In this document: one piece after another, positions 22,161 to 33,770 of the stretch
How the letters are laid out: each line of letters opens with the position of its first letter
How positions within the stretch are numbered: position 1 is the first letter of the stretch
NCBI GenBank assembly: GCA_028583415.1
Contig: CM053270.1
Location: 5,402,342-5,466,341, forward strand
Source: Protea cynaroides
Taxonomy: Eukaryota; Streptophyta; Magnoliopsida; Proteales; Proteaceae
Length of the DNA stretch: 64,000 nucleotides
Direction: 5' to 3'
Translations under genes and position numbers: made by a program
The notes under the pieces: generated by a model
The model's database searches: none
What the model was told of the DNA's origin: nothing
The model's input: the letters and a program-made list of their open reading frames with translations, nothing else

Positions 22161-22189
22161 TTTTCGCGATTTTAAAGCCAATTTTGGGC

Positions 22190-22341
22190 ATACCGGTCGA
22201 CGGTTTTGCCTATACCGGTCGACCGGTATCTCCCCAGGGGTGTGACTGCTATGTCTCGGTCAGAATTCTAATTCTGACCGGTCGACTATACCGGTCGCAA
22301 CACTGTATTCAGGGTGTCGACCGGTATGTTGCGACCAGTCT
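22190..22341. repeat. Cluster of ACCGGT/GGTCGACC motifs in the leader of element C
   Basis: Same array as 585-735 in A, ending at the insertion point of the solo LTR. Units include TACCGGTCGACCGGTAT and GCGACCAGT. Confidence 0.7.
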
Positions 22342-22746
22342 TGTCACACCCCAATTCCGGTTGAACCAGAAGTGTGAGTGAACCGGTTCTAAACCACGGT
22401 TCACACCAGGATCTCGAAAGACCGTGTCAACCAATCATCCCTGAGCAAACTAACACAATCCAGAGTAATACAAGCAGCGGAAATAATTTATAACAATGAG
22501 CTGAACTAAATGATAAATTAAAATAATTATTCCAATTATTCCATCATCCATCAAAATTTAAATAATATTTAATTACAAGCTTAACAGAAAATAAAAGAAT
22601 AAACCAACACAAAGGAAAGACACGAAGGAGCACTCGCATAACGCATCATGCTCGCCCTCCACACTCTGTGTCTCCGGGGCAGCCATCGTCATGGTAGGTT
22701 GGGGCGGTCACGAAGTCCTCCACCGTATACCCCGCATCCCAACCCG

Positions 22747-22835
<89 letters not shown>

Positions 22836-24209
22836 GGGTGAGCTACAACACAGCTCTCAAGAAAGCACAAGACCAATGCAACATCCACATGCATGAGATA
22901 ACATTACAATTTGGGCCAGGTATAACTTGCAAATGTGCTATGGTAAGGTTTGGCGGCCACCGCACCTCCATGCACGAGAGTGTGAGCACACCCAACAGTC
23001 AGGCACCTACCACACTACTACTGTTGCCCCACATCACTCACTCCGGTATGGAGATAGGACTCGAGTCTGGCGGGCAGGAAGAACCACAATCCCACGTCCT
23101 CCCCCTGATACCCCATACCGTACCAATACCTAAACCCCTATTGGCAAGGGCTTGCAAGTGGGTTTCGTTTCTAACCAGTCCTAGATGTCATACATGTAGG
23201 CTCCACCCTAGTACAGCCGTCTACGGCATAGGGATAGAGTTAGAGCGTGCAGGCCAGGCTGGAGACCACAATACCTCACCTCCCCCTGATACCCTACCCG
23301 CAACAAGCATACCAAGATGGAACTATACGCAAGTAGGCCCTATCCCAACTTCACTCCCTATGGCATAGGGATAGAGCTAAAGCGTCATGGCCAGGTCAAC
23401 ATCGACATCGGAGATCACCATGCCACATCACTGTGGCTAGATCAACGTCAACATCGGAGACCACCTGCCATAACCTCCCCCTGATACCCCACCCATACCA
23501 AGCATGCTAAGATAAGGTGCTACTGAAAGGTGTCGGGGTGAGGAATGATCCCAGGCCCCTGGCCCTTCCCATTCCACACTCCAACTAAAACAATCACATG
23601 TCTACATCCATCACACCTAGCATATGAAATGCATGAACAGATAAATCAAATAGAATTTACACTACATGACATGTGATATGCACAATCCATCAAACAAAGC
23701 ATATAAATTGATACAGAATATAAAGAGCTCTCTAAGGTTTATTATTAATTCTTTAATTTAAGTTTCGGGTCTTGTCCCTTACCTGACGCGTGGTATCAAT
23801 CCCTTTCGGCGTCAGAAATTTCACATACAAGTCCTACACAAACAAATTTACATGTTAATTTCCATTTATTAGAGTTTTAGAAGCCAAAACCAGGCTTTCC
23901 CAAACAAACAGGGCTCGGAACACATACCGGTCTCGCACATACCGGTCGCAGGATAGTGCAACCGGTATGGTGAGACCGGTATGCCATACCGCTGGCCCAT
24001 ACCGGTCGCAGGATAGTGCGACCGGTATGGTGCAACCGGTATGCACTTAACCATTTCTACACCTTTTATGTACCTCAATTTGACTGGTTCTTCACCCGGC
24101 TTCTTGCGTGGTCCCTTTCCCGGCTTCGCTTTCCGGTCCGGTTATGATTGGGGCACCTGTCATCGCAAAAAATCATGGTTAGACCGGGTTTTAGAGCACG
24201 GTTCTTACA
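22342..24209 (-). mobile_element. Solo LTR inserted in the leader of element C
   Basis: TGTCACACCCC...GTTCTTACA, 1868 bp, absent from the matching place in A (around 730). The flanks AGTCT and GGTCA match the original GGTCA at three of five bases, so the target duplication looks eroded. No PBS, polypurine tract or coding region is present, hence a solo LTR left by LTR-LTR recombination. It belongs to a further family of the same group, with the GCGAGCCC-like core and a frame-broken copy of the small LTR frame near 22700. An imperfect duplication of CATACCGGTCGCAGGATAGTG lies at 23938-24020. Confidence 0.85.
22750..22833. repeat. (AT)42 microsatellite in the solo LTR
   Basis: 84 bp of uninterrupted alternating A and T. 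It replaces the segment just 5' of the small LTR frame, near the acceptor seen in other LTRs. Long perfect AT runs are prone to slippage and can extrude as cruciforms. The IYIYIY frames across it are artefacts. Confidence 0.97.
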
Positions 24210-24380
24210 GGTCAGCACTTGAAAAGCCAGAAAAAAAACCCTAAAATTTTTTAAAAATTTGGTAGACTTAATTACTCCTTTTTATGACTGTTTCGCCTTA
24301 TATTGTTCAAGACTAACACCACTATTGCTTCATTCTCACGTGTTATGTCTTCTTCTCAGATTCAAACAGAATAGTCTGAG
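24210..24380 (+). other. gag leader of element C
   Basis: Continuation of C's leader after the solo LTR, nearly identical to A 728-898. It contains the pyrimidine-rich splice acceptor ending at 24359 and no gene. Confidence 0.6.
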
Positions 24381-25662
24381 ATGGTGGATGGAAACGGTCG
24401 TAGGGGTCGGAAGCGTCACCAGGCTAGGATGCGCCTCGAAGAAGAAGAACAGGTCGAGCAAGGCCATGTTAGAGAGCCAAGCCCGAAAGTTGAGGAAGAA
24501 CAGGTTCCAGAGGTACCGACAAATTTACCTGGCCCACCTCACAGGAATTCTGAGACCATTGTTACAAACCTGGTCTATCAGATGCAAGCTCAGCAGAAAG
24601 AATTCCTGAGCGAGATACTGAAGATGCTCAGGCCACCGGGTTCTGTTCCCACTGGTGATACGCCTGAGTCTGGAGAGAAAAATGCTTCGCAACCGATGCA
24701 GGGTAGCCCAAGACCGATGGGCCAAGCACAGAATGTACCACCACCGCATCAGTTTCCGTCGCCTTCTGCGTACCCGGGAGCCTATCCATATCCACCACCA
24801 TGGTACAAAATGAATACACAGGGACGACATGATCTGAGTAGGGCAGTGGATAGATTCCAGAAGTTGAAGCCTTCATCATTCACTGGTAGGACAGGGAAAC
24901 TATTGTGGCCAGCACAGTGGGTTGCAGAGATGGAGAAGAATTTCCATCTAATGACATGTACAGAGGAGGAAAAGGTTTTATTTGCCACTCACATGCTGAA
25001 AGAAGATGCAAATGCTTGGTGGAATTCTACACGGGCATATCTGGAGACTAAGTATACACTGGTGGATTGGGAAGTGTTTAAAGCTGCCTTCTTCGATAAA
25101 TACTTTTCGAAGAGTTTCAGAGATCAAATGGAGAAGGAGTTCCTCAATCTACAGCAATCTCAATCGATCGTGGATGCTTATCAGCAGAGGTACGAAGAGC
25201 TATTTTTCTTCGCACCGGCAAGTATGCAAGAAGAGGAGACCAAGACACGTAGGTTCACCATGGGACTACGTGGGAGCATTAGAGAGCACATATTGGGTTT
25301 GGACAAGAAGATCTACAATGAGGCTGTGCAGGTTGCGAGGGTGATTGAATCCAATGAGAGGGACAACTTCTTTGCTCAGAACAAGGGAGTGAAGAGACCT
25401 GCTAGTGAGAGTTCGGGTGGCGGAAACAATAGACCATTCCGTCCATACAGGGCTCAGACCGCTACAGTGCCTGCAAGGAACAACGCGGCACCACCTGTGC
25501 CACAGAATGCCGGATTCAACCCGAATATCAAATGTTTCAACTGCCAGCAAGTGGGTCATATTACAAGGACCTGTACTCTACCTAAGAAGCAACCTCCCCA
25601 GCAAGGAAAAGTTTATGCGGTCACCACTGAAGAGGCAGCCACATCACCTGATGTGGTCACTG
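24381..25662 (+). CDS. gag: gag of element C (open frame)
   Basis: The only uninterrupted full gag in the window. N-terminal basic and acidic region, Pro-rich segment (residues about 85-140), retrotransposon gag domain (about 165-330; WPAQWVAEMEKNFHLMT, YQQRYEELFFFAPASM), then a basic Gly/Asn-rich stretch and a CX2CX4HX4C zinc knuckle at residues 385-398 (CFNCQQVGHITRTC). It forms the virus-like particle shell and binds genomic RNA. Unspliced reading ends at 25721 after a short hydrophobic tail; the spliced form would continue into protease from 25662. Start chosen because it follows the acceptor and is shared with A. Confidence 0.88.
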
Positions 25663-25746
25663 GTATGACTCTATCCCTTACTATTTGGCTTACTATTTCC
25701 ATTGTGTGTATGGGCATATAGAACTAAGGGATGATTAAAATTCTAG
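25663..25746 (+). other. Predicted 84-nt intron between gag and protease (element C)
   Basis: TCACTG|GTATGACT and TTCTAG|GAATTG. It contains in-frame TAG and TAA. Joining the exons continues DVVTG into [13 protein letters not shown]. Confidence 0.7.
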
Positions 25747-28700
25747 GAATTGTAAATGTAGCTGGTATACCTGCCAGAGTACTATTTGACTCTGGGGCCA
25801 CGCACTCCTTTGTTTCGATTTCTTTTGGGAAGCGAATAGAGTTACCAATCAAGCACTTGAACCCAAGCTTGATAGTTTGCTCTCCACTAGGAGTCGAAGT
25901 GGCTTTGACCGAATATTATGGACCATGTACCGTATGTATTGAGGGCCGAGACTTAGAAGCAAGCCTAGTGCCACTCGAGATGGCAGACTTTGATGTCATT
26001 TTGGGAATGGATTGGCTAGGCCATCATTCGGCCGTCCTATTATGTGGTGAAAGGAAGCTTGTGCTTACTGACAAAAAGGGAAAGGAGTATAGCTTCACTG
26101 GGATCAAGCTATCTAGGAAGCGGAAGCTGATTCTCTCTGCCTTAAAAGCTAAGAGATGCTTAGAGAAAGGGGGAGTGGGGTATCTAGTATCTGTAGTCGA
26201 CATCACGGTGGAGTCACACAAGATGGAAGATATAGATGTGGTTCGAGAGTTCCCAAATGTATTTCCAGAGGAGCTTCCAGGTCTACCGTCGGACAGGGCT
26301 ACAAAGTTTGTAATAGACCTTATGCCAGGTTCGGCATCGGTGTCCAAAGCACCATACAGGATGGCCCTACCGAGTTAAAGGAGTTGAAGACCCAATTACA
26401 AGAATTGTTAGATAAGGGTTTCATACGACCTAACATATCGCCTTGGGGAGCACCTGTATTATTTGTCAAGAAGAAGGATGGAAGTGTAAGACTATGCATT
26501 GACTACCGTGAACTGAACAAGTTGACGATCAAGAATCGGTATCCTTTACCTAGAATCGACGATCTGTTCGATCAATTGCAGGGTGCAAAGGCTTTCTCGA
26601 AGATTGATCTTCGATCGAGGTATCACCAACTGAAGATCAAGGCCGGAGATATTCCGAAGACTGCTTTCAGGACGAGGTATGGACATTATGAGTTTCTAGT
26701 TATGTCTTTCGGGTTGACCAATGCTCCAGCGTCGTTCATGGAACTGATGAACCGAGTGTTTTATGATATGTTGGACACTTTGGTCATAGTATTCATGGAC
26801 GACATATTGATCTACTCTAAGGACATGGAGACTCATACAGCACACTTAAGAGCAGCCATACAACGGCTGAGACAAGAGAAGCTTTATGCTAAGTTCAAGA
26901 AGTGCGAGTTTTGGCTGAAGGTAGTGGCTTTCTTGGGCCATGCAGTATTTGAAGACGGTATCAAGGTTGATCCAAGTAAGATAGCTGCTATAGTAGGATG
27001 AGAAGCACCAAAATCTATTGCGGAGATTCGTAGTTTCCTTGGGTTGGCTGGTTATTATAGAAGATTCATGGAAGATTACTCCAGGATCGCTGTTCCACTC
27101 ACCAAATTGACCAAGAAGGGAGAGAAATTCATATGGACAGATGAGTGTGAGAAGTGCTTTCAGACTTTGAAGTCAAGACTAGTCTCTGCACCTATTTTGA
27201 CCATACCAGAACCAAGCGTACCGTTTACTTTATATACGGATGCTTTAGGATTGGGTATTGGGTGAGTATTGATGCAAGGAGAACAGGTGATTGCTTACGC
27301 ATCAAGACAGTTAAAGGAGCATGAGAAGAACTATCCTACGCATGACTTGGAGCTAGCAGCGGTTATACATGCAATCAAGACTTGGAGACACTATTTGTAC
27401 GGTGAGAAGTTTCAGATTAAGTCAGATCACAAGAGCTTAACTTATCTTTTCACTCAGAAGGATCTGAATATGAGACAGAGGAGATGGCTGGAATTGTTGA
27501 AAGATTATGATTGTGACATCCAGTACCATCCGGGTAAAGCAAATGTGGTGGCTGACGCCTTAAGCAGAAAGTGGGCATCGAAACCTGTGGCAAGACCTAG
27601 TACAAATGCTGCATTATGTGCCGCAGCCTCAAGTTCAATCGAAGGTGATGAAGAGTACATAATTGAAACTGTAGAAGATCCAGTCGAGCAAGGCTTAATT
27701 CATAAGTTCACCATGATGTTCGCAGCTTTGAAGATCTCACCGGATCTAGTTGATGAAGTCAAGGTAGCAATCCTACAGGATCCTCATCTCAAGACAGTGC
27801 AAGAAGACTTGGAGAAGGGTACGAGAAATCCTGACTTTACCTTGGATTCAGATAAGGTACTCAGGTATCGTAGACGGTTATGTATACCTGAGAGTGAAGA
27901 CTACAATATTAGAGATCGAATTATGATTGAAGCTCATTACACTCCATATTCGGTACATCCAGGAAGTACCAAAATGTACCATGATTTAAGAAGACTATAT
28001 TGGTGGAGGGGTATGAAAGCAGATATAGCTCGTTTCGTGTTCCAATGTCTGAATTGTCAACAAGTTAAAGCAAAAAGGCAGAGACCCGCAGGTTACTACA
28101 ACCATTACCAGAACTTGCATGGAGGTGGGATTGCATTACCATGGATTTCGTCACTGGCCTACCTGTGACACCAAGGTCAGTGGATGCAGTTTGGGTTATA
28201 GTCGACCGACTCACCAAGACAGCTCGATTTATTGCGGTCAGACCTCAGTATACCATGGAGAAACTGGCCAAGTTATATGTGGATAATATAGTCAGACTTC
28301 ATGGCGTTCCAGAGAGTATAGTATCTGACAGAGATCCCCATTTTACATCAAAGTTCTGGGAAGGATTACAGAAAGCTATGGGAACAAAGTTGATGTTCAG
28401 TATAGCTTTTCACCCTCAGACGGACGGACAGTCAGAACGAACTATTCAAATTTTAGAAGATATGCTCCGAGCTTGTGCATTGGATTTCAAGGGAGCTTGG
28501 GATGAAAAGCTATCACTTATCGAGTTTGCTTATAACAACAGTTATCAGGCTACAATTCAGATGGCCCCATATGAAGCACTCTACGGGAAAAAGTGTCGAA
28601 CACCTCTGCTATGGAACGAGGTGGGAGAAAGAAGAATTGTAGGACTGGAGTTTGTTGAAGAAACTTGTCGAGTGATTGTTCAGATCAAGGAGAGAGTAAA

Positions 28701-29202
28701 GACAGCTCAAGTTCGACAGAAGCACTATGCGGATAATCGACGTCGAGATCTGGAGTTTGCAGTGGGTGACAAAGTATTCTTGTTAGTATCACTGGTGCGA
28801 GGTCTGAAAAGGTTTGGTAAAAAGGGGAAGCTATGCCCCAGGTATGTGGGACCATATTAGATATTGACCCGACGTGGTAATGTAGCATATCAACTGGCAT
28901 CACCACCATCTATATCAAGCGTTCATAATGTGTTCCATGTATCATTACTGAAGAAGTATGTCAGAGATCCATCGCACATCTTGACCGTTGATCCCCCAGA
29001 CTTGATTGAAGACTTAACTTTCGAAGTGGTGCCGGTGATGCTCTCAAGTCGAAAGGTACAGCAACTTCGAACCAAGGACATCCATTATGTAAAGGTGCAT
29101 TGGAGAAGCCAAAATATGGAGGAAATTACTTGGGAAGAGGGGAGCGCGATGAGGAAGGAGTACCCTAACCTTTTCAATGATCAAGGTACGTTCAAATTTT
29201 GA
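25747..29202 (+). pseudogene. pol: pol of element C (interrupted)
   Basis: Protease FDSGATHSF near 25788. A one-base loss near 26365 shifts the frame just ahead of the RT. The RT catalytic site reads FMDD at 26792-26803. Stop TGA at 26999 replaces Trp. RNase H has TDAL where TDAS is usual, and a TGA at 27263. The remaining RNase H and integrase zinc region (CLNCQQ) are open to 28090, where another base is missing. The integrase core (28141-28857) has [18 protein letters not shown] and VSDRDPHF blocks and QTDGQSERT; it ends at a TAG at 28858. The chromodomain-like tail (28864-29202) is open and complete. It could not make an active polymerase. Confidence 0.9.
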
Positions 29203-29286
29203 GGCCAAAATTTCTTTTAAGGGTGGGGGAGTTGTGAAACCTACATGCAAATTTTGGGACAAAATTTCTTTTAAGGGCGGGGGAGT
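29203..29286 (+). promoter_or_regulatory. Duplicated polypurine tract (element C)
   Basis: AAGGGTGGGGGAG near 29219-29231, then TTGTGAAACCTACATGC, then AAGGGCGGGGGAG near 29273-29285 directly before the LTR. Same doubled structure as A and E. Confidence 0.7.
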
Positions 29287-31489
29287 TGTAAGACCCGCAC
29301 TCCGTAAACCCGGTCTAAACCTTGGTTTTGTGTCGTAGCAGGTCTTCCGATCATCACCGAGCCAGACGGGACGAGCGGATGACAAACAGGTATGAAATCG
29401 GACCAAAGACGATCAAATCAACATGATTTTATGTTGACCGGTCGATGGTACCGGTCTTGGTACCGGTCGACCGGTCAGGTCTGCGCAACTGTGTGTGGAG
29501 ATCCAGAAATTAACTTCTGAGGGTCCCACTTTCCTGATTTCGAATCCTAAGACCTTCCTAATCCTAATAGGGTTACTAAACCCTAATTCTAGCTTATAAA
29601 TACACCCTTAAACCTCCTCAAATCCTTTCCATTATCTCTCACAAACCCTAGAGAAGAGAAAGAGGTTGGAAAGGAGAAGGAGTTAGGATGAAGAAGGAGG
29701 TGCCACCATTGCCGTTCGACGACGCTCTCATTACGCCAGTCAACGGTAAGTGTTTTAACCATTCTTCTTACTCTATGACTCTAGGATAGTATATGGGTGG
29801 ATCAATACCATGCAAAGTAGGTATTGATCTAAAACCCTAAATTGGCCAATAAACCCTAAGTTGCCGTCAAACCCTAGATTTGAGTTTCGAGATGATATTC
29901 ATTGAAACAAGACTTGAATGAGTTGGGGATAACTCTAACTCAATGCTTAGACTTAGAATGGATAGGAGAAACCCTGAAAATCCATGGAGATTGATCGACG
30001 GCAGTTGACAAATCAAGTGTATGGTTTTCCGAAGACATACCGGTCGACCATACCGGTTGACAGTCTGCTCACAGTGCTGCGACCGGTATGGTGAGACCGG
30101 TCAGTTCTGAAAGGCTGGTTTTTGACCATGTTGGTTTTCGACCAACATGAGACCCTAAGAAAAATACTATAATGAAACCCTAATAATATTATAGGACTTT
30201 GTGACTTCCCGTTTGGATCTTGCGACATGGAGCAAGCTATCAAACGAGCGTCAGGTAAGGGAATTTGACCTAAACCTAATAATTAATGGATAATAAATCA
30301 TTGTTAACCACCTGATGTTTGTACATACTCACATGCCATCTTTTAATTTCAGTTATTATTACTGTTCATGCATTGTTAGGATGTGATTGTTAAGCATGTT
30401 ATTGTTTTCGTTAGTGTATGGAGTGGGGCATGGGCCTGGGATCGCTCCTCACACTAGCACATTTTGTAGTATTCTACCTTAACATGCTTGGTACGGGTGG
30501 GCATCAGGGGAAGGTCGTGGTATGGTGGTCTCCGATATTGATGTTGGCCTAGCCATAGTATGTGGCACTGTGGTCTCCGAATCGACGCTGGCTTGTCCAC
30601 GATGCTTTAGCTCTATCTCTATGCCGTAGGGAGTGATGTTGGGATAGGACATCAGAGAGGTGTGGGAATGCCTTAGCTTTATCTCTATGCCGTAGACGGC
30701 TGTGCTGTGATAGAGCATACATTGATGACATATAGGATTAGTTAGTTGCGAGCCCAGTTTGCGAGCCCTGGCCAGTAGGGGCTTAGGTACTGGTATGGGT
30801 AGAGCATCAGGGGAGGTACGGGGGTATCTTAGCTCTATATCTATTTCATGATGGGTGCATGTGGGCCAATGGGGGTGTGATCCATGAGGTGCCAGACACT
30901 CGTGTATAGAGGTGCGGGGGCCACCAAACCTTTCTATAGCACATTGCAAACTTAAACCAGACCACAGCATAAAATTGATTGTTATTCATGCATAATATTG
31001 TGAAACTATCTGATTGTCTTACTGAGCTAAGTTGTGAGCTCACCCTTTGTACGTACATTGTTTTTAGATGTTGATGCAGGATACACTATTGATGACTATG
31101 TGAATGCTTCGACGTATGGTGGTGTAGCTGCTCTGGACGTACAGGCAGGAGAGGACGAGCATGACGCTTCATGCGAGTGCCCTTTCTGCGTGTACCTTTG
31201 ATTGGTTTTATTTATTTATTTCAGTTATTTTTAGTTGGACTAAATGGATGTAAGGATATTATATTATATGTTTGAATTTGAATAATTAGATATTTTATTT
31301 AAATTTATCAATAGATTCTCAGTTCATTATATTTTAAAGACTTCCATTGTACTATTTATATTCTGATTGTGGTTCTGTGTGATGGTTTGTATGAGTGGAC
31401 ATGGCCTATTCGAGATCCTAGTGTGAACCGTTGGTTCAATGACGGTTCACTCACACCATTCTGGTTGGATCAGAATTTGGGGTGTGACA
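29287..31489 (+). repeat. 3' LTR of element C (family 1)
   Basis: 2203 bp, TGTAAGACCCGCACTCC...GGGGTGTGACA. TATA box at 29595-29602, splice donor at 29746, ACCGGT clusters (29438-29478 and 30040-30098), 160-bp repeat series from 30496, conserved core near 30750-30790. Its uninterrupted sequence shows where element B entered the shared LTR. Confidence 0.93.
31067..31201 (+). other. Conserved LTR mini-ORF (3' LTR of C), intact
   Basis: Follows TGTTTTTAG. 44 codons reading DVDAGYTIDDYVNAS, an acidic stretch (GEDEHDAS), then CECPFCVYL and stop. The family-1 version of the peptide seen in all LTRs. Product and use unknown. Confidence 0.5.
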
Positions 31490-31510
31490 GTACGGAATTG
31501 GGGTGTGACA
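31490..31510 (+). repeat. Remnant of another LTR end beside element C
   Basis: GTACG followed by GAATTGGGGTGTGACA, a second LTR terminus directly after C's own. It suggests that the A-C array sits within another LTR whose body lies off the left edge, with GTACG as a possible target duplication. The missing left flank prevents a check. Confidence 0.4.
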
Positions 31511-32060
31511 GTTCCTTAGGCAGAACCTCGATGTATTCTCCTGGTCGACCTCAAAGATGCCAAGAATCCCAAGAGAAGTCATCGAGCACCACCTTGAGGT
31601 CGATCCTCAGCACCGCCTTGTCTAACAGAAGAAGAGAAGTTTCACATCTGCCCGTCAGTCGGCCATAGAGGAGGACGTCTAGAAGTTGTTAAGGGCCGGC
31701 TTCATATGCGAGGTGGTCTATCCTAACTGGCTAGCGAATGTGGTCATGGTACCTAAGGCAAGCGGAAAGTGGAGAATCTGCATAGATTTCACAGACCTCA
31801 ACAAAGCCTGTCCGAAAGACAGCTATCCACTGCTGAGCATAGACTAGTTGATAGACGCCATGGCTGGGCATGAGCAACTCATTTTCCTTGATGCATACTC
31901 AAGGTACAATTAGATCAAGATGAAGAAGTCTGACGAGGAGTACACCTCCTTCATCACCAAGCAGGGGCTCTTCTGCTATATGGTCATGCCTTTTCGCCTT
32001 AAAAATTCAAGAGCCACCTACCAAAGGTTGGTGAATAAGATACTTAGAAATCAGATCGTA
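31511..32060 (+). pseudogene. pol: Tat-lineage RT fragment
   Basis: Frame-broken Ty3/gypsy RT of the plant Tat lineage: YPNWLANVVMVPKASGKW, DFTDLNKACPKDSYPL, FLDAYSRYN and YQRLVNKI. Stops lie near 31682, 31844 and 31913. It breaks off after NQI, just before the catalytic YVDD, where the strand of homology flips. It differs clearly from the chromovirus RTs here. No gag or protease is present. Confidence 0.8.
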
Positions 32061-32335
32061 CAGCTTGTATGCTTCAGTGTTGTCGTCTCGATTCATGTAC
32101 TACAGTTCGACACTCCGGATGGCCGTGATGATCATGTTGACTTTTTCCAGGTACTTCAGCATTCCTGGCTGCCTGGCTTCATATTCCCCCTGTACCTATC
32201 GAATGACCAGCTGTGAGTAGCTACGGACTACGAGCCACTGAACAATGAGGCTTTTTGCTAACCTCAGACCGGCCAGTAAAGCTTCATATTCCGCTTCATT
32301 GTTCGTTGTGCGGAAACCAAACCTGATTGTTGATT
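32061..32335 (-). pseudogene. Tat-lineage RNase H fragment, inverted relative to RT
   Basis: Minus-strand IRFGFRTTNNEAEYEALLAGL and SQLVIR identify Tat RNase H; the reading continues to RDDNTEAYKL at the junction with RT. In an intact element this domain follows RT on the same strand, so an inversion with loss of the YVDD region has occurred. Confidence 0.75.
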
Positions 32336-32339
32336 TATT

Positions 32340-32805
32340 TAATTTTTTTTTTCTCACTGAGCTAAGTTGTGAGCTCACCCCACGGATCCATTTTTTTTTT
32401 AGTTTCTGATGATGTAGGTGTTACCGTTGAAGACTATATGAATGCGCCATCATATGGACATGTGGCTGCCATGGACTTGCAAATGGTGGAGGACCAGCAT
32501 GACTCATCATGCGAGTGTTTCCACTATGGTTATGCTTAGTATTTTATTTATGTATTTGAGTTATGGGATTGTAATCAGATACTTATTATGTTTTGGTTAT
32601 ATTAAGATAACTGGTTAATTATTTATTTATCACATTAGATACTAAGTTCATTAATAAAGACTTCTTCTTATTATTTATTACCTCTGATTATGATGTGGAT
32701 ATGTATGGTTTGATTGTTGGCATGGTCATATGTGATCTTGGTTTGAGCCATTGATTTTTTGACGGTTTATTCACACTTCTGGTTCATCCAGAATTGGGGT
32801 ATGAC
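32340..32805 (+). repeat. 3' part of an LTR inside the Tat element (family-3-like)
   Basis: CACTGAGCTAAGTTGTGAGCTCACCCC, the small LTR frame at about 32405-32540 (YMNAPSYGHVAAMD, CECFHYG) and an end GAATTGGGGTATGACA. The 5' four fifths is missing, and T-runs at 32340-32352 and 32391-32400 mark the truncated side. It separates Tat RNase H from integrase. Confidence 0.75.
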
Positions 32806-33770
32806 ACCAACCATGTCGACTGGTTGCATAAAGTATGCCAAGGAGTGTGAAAACTGTCAAAAACATGCACAGGTCAGTTACCTACCTGTGATCAAGTTGC
32901 AAAAGCTAACAAGTCCCCTACCCTTTGCAATGTAGGGAATGGATATCGCTGACCCATTCCTAGAAGCTGCATCTCAAAAGAAGTTCATGATTGTAGCTGT
33001 TGATTACTTCTTTAAATGGGTCGAAGTCGAACCTATCGCAAAGATAGATTCAGAGAAGATAGAGAAATTCACCCGTTTTAATGTTATCTACAGGTATGTC
33101 GTGCCACAAGTCATTGTCATAGACAATGGAACACAGTTCGATGGAAAACAGTTATGAGCTTTCTATGTTGGCGTCAAAATTGAACAATGCTTCAAATTTG
33201 TTGTGCACCCAAAGGCCAACGATCAGGCAGAGGTCGCAAATAAGACAATTATTCAAGGCTTGGCTCAAAGACTTAAAGGATCTAGAGGAAGATGGATAGA
33301 AGAATTGCTAAGTGTTATCTGGTTCTACAGCACGATGAGTCAAACCTCAATGGGAGAAACACCCTTCATGCTTATTTATGGGGCAGAGGCAGTTTTACCT
33401 ATTGAGGTCACCCATCCAACCTATAAAATATTCAACTACAACGAAGAAATGAATTTGTACGACCTAAGGACAGATTTGGACCTTTCAAAATAAGTTCACA
33501 ACAATGCGCAACTCTGAATCTTGGCATACTAAAAAAGGTGGCCAGACATTACAATTTGAGAGTGAAGGCTTACTAATTCCAAGTTGGTAACCTTGTCCTT
33601 CGCCGTACCTCCATTTCACAACCTTCCCAGCAAGGAAGTTAAGGCCAAATTAGGATGGTCCTTATAGAATTGTTCGTGTAACTCGACCAGGTACTTACCA
33701 TCTCGTTGTTCTGGATGTTAAGCTAGTTCAAAGGCCTTGGCATTCTAACAATTTATGGAAATTTTATTAG
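32806..33770 (+). pseudogene. Tat-lineage integrase (interrupted)
   Basis: Zinc-binding half CIKYAKECENCQKHA, catalytic Asp in MDIADPF, second Asp in VIDNGTQF, Glu region ANKTIIQGLAQRLKGSRGRW, then MLIYGAEAVLPIEV and a C-terminal stretch with YHLVVLDVKLVQRPWHSNNLWKFY. Stops or shifts at about 32936, 33157, 33493 and beyond. The start of the zinc domain is lost at the LTR tail. Confidence 0.8.

Larger units (their letters stand above)
1..31489 (+). mobile_element. Tandem array of two family-1 Ty3/gypsy chromoviruses (A and C)
   Basis: Two near-identical internal regions (A, 1-5803; C, 19992-29286) lie in the same orientation, separated by one LTR and followed by another at 29287-31489. Position 1 matches position 21613 in C, so A continues beyond the left edge. 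The domain order gag, protease, RT, RNase H, integrase, chromodomain-like tail is that of Del/Tekay chromoviruses. Only one LTR lies between the copies, which suggests unequal recombination between LTRs rather than two independent insertions. The array is interrupted by element B in the shared LTR and by a solo LTR in C's leader. Lineage assignment is by recognition of motifs, not by a tree. Confidence 0.85.

Noticed and set aside
22646..22896. Open frames of alternating Ile-Tyr on both strands
   Set aside because: They come from translating the (AT)42 microsatellite and have no other coding sign.
23925..24035. CRISPR-like or satellite array of ACCGGT repeats
   Set aside because: Units vary in length and spacing and lie within an LTR of a plant element. 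No spacers of even size.
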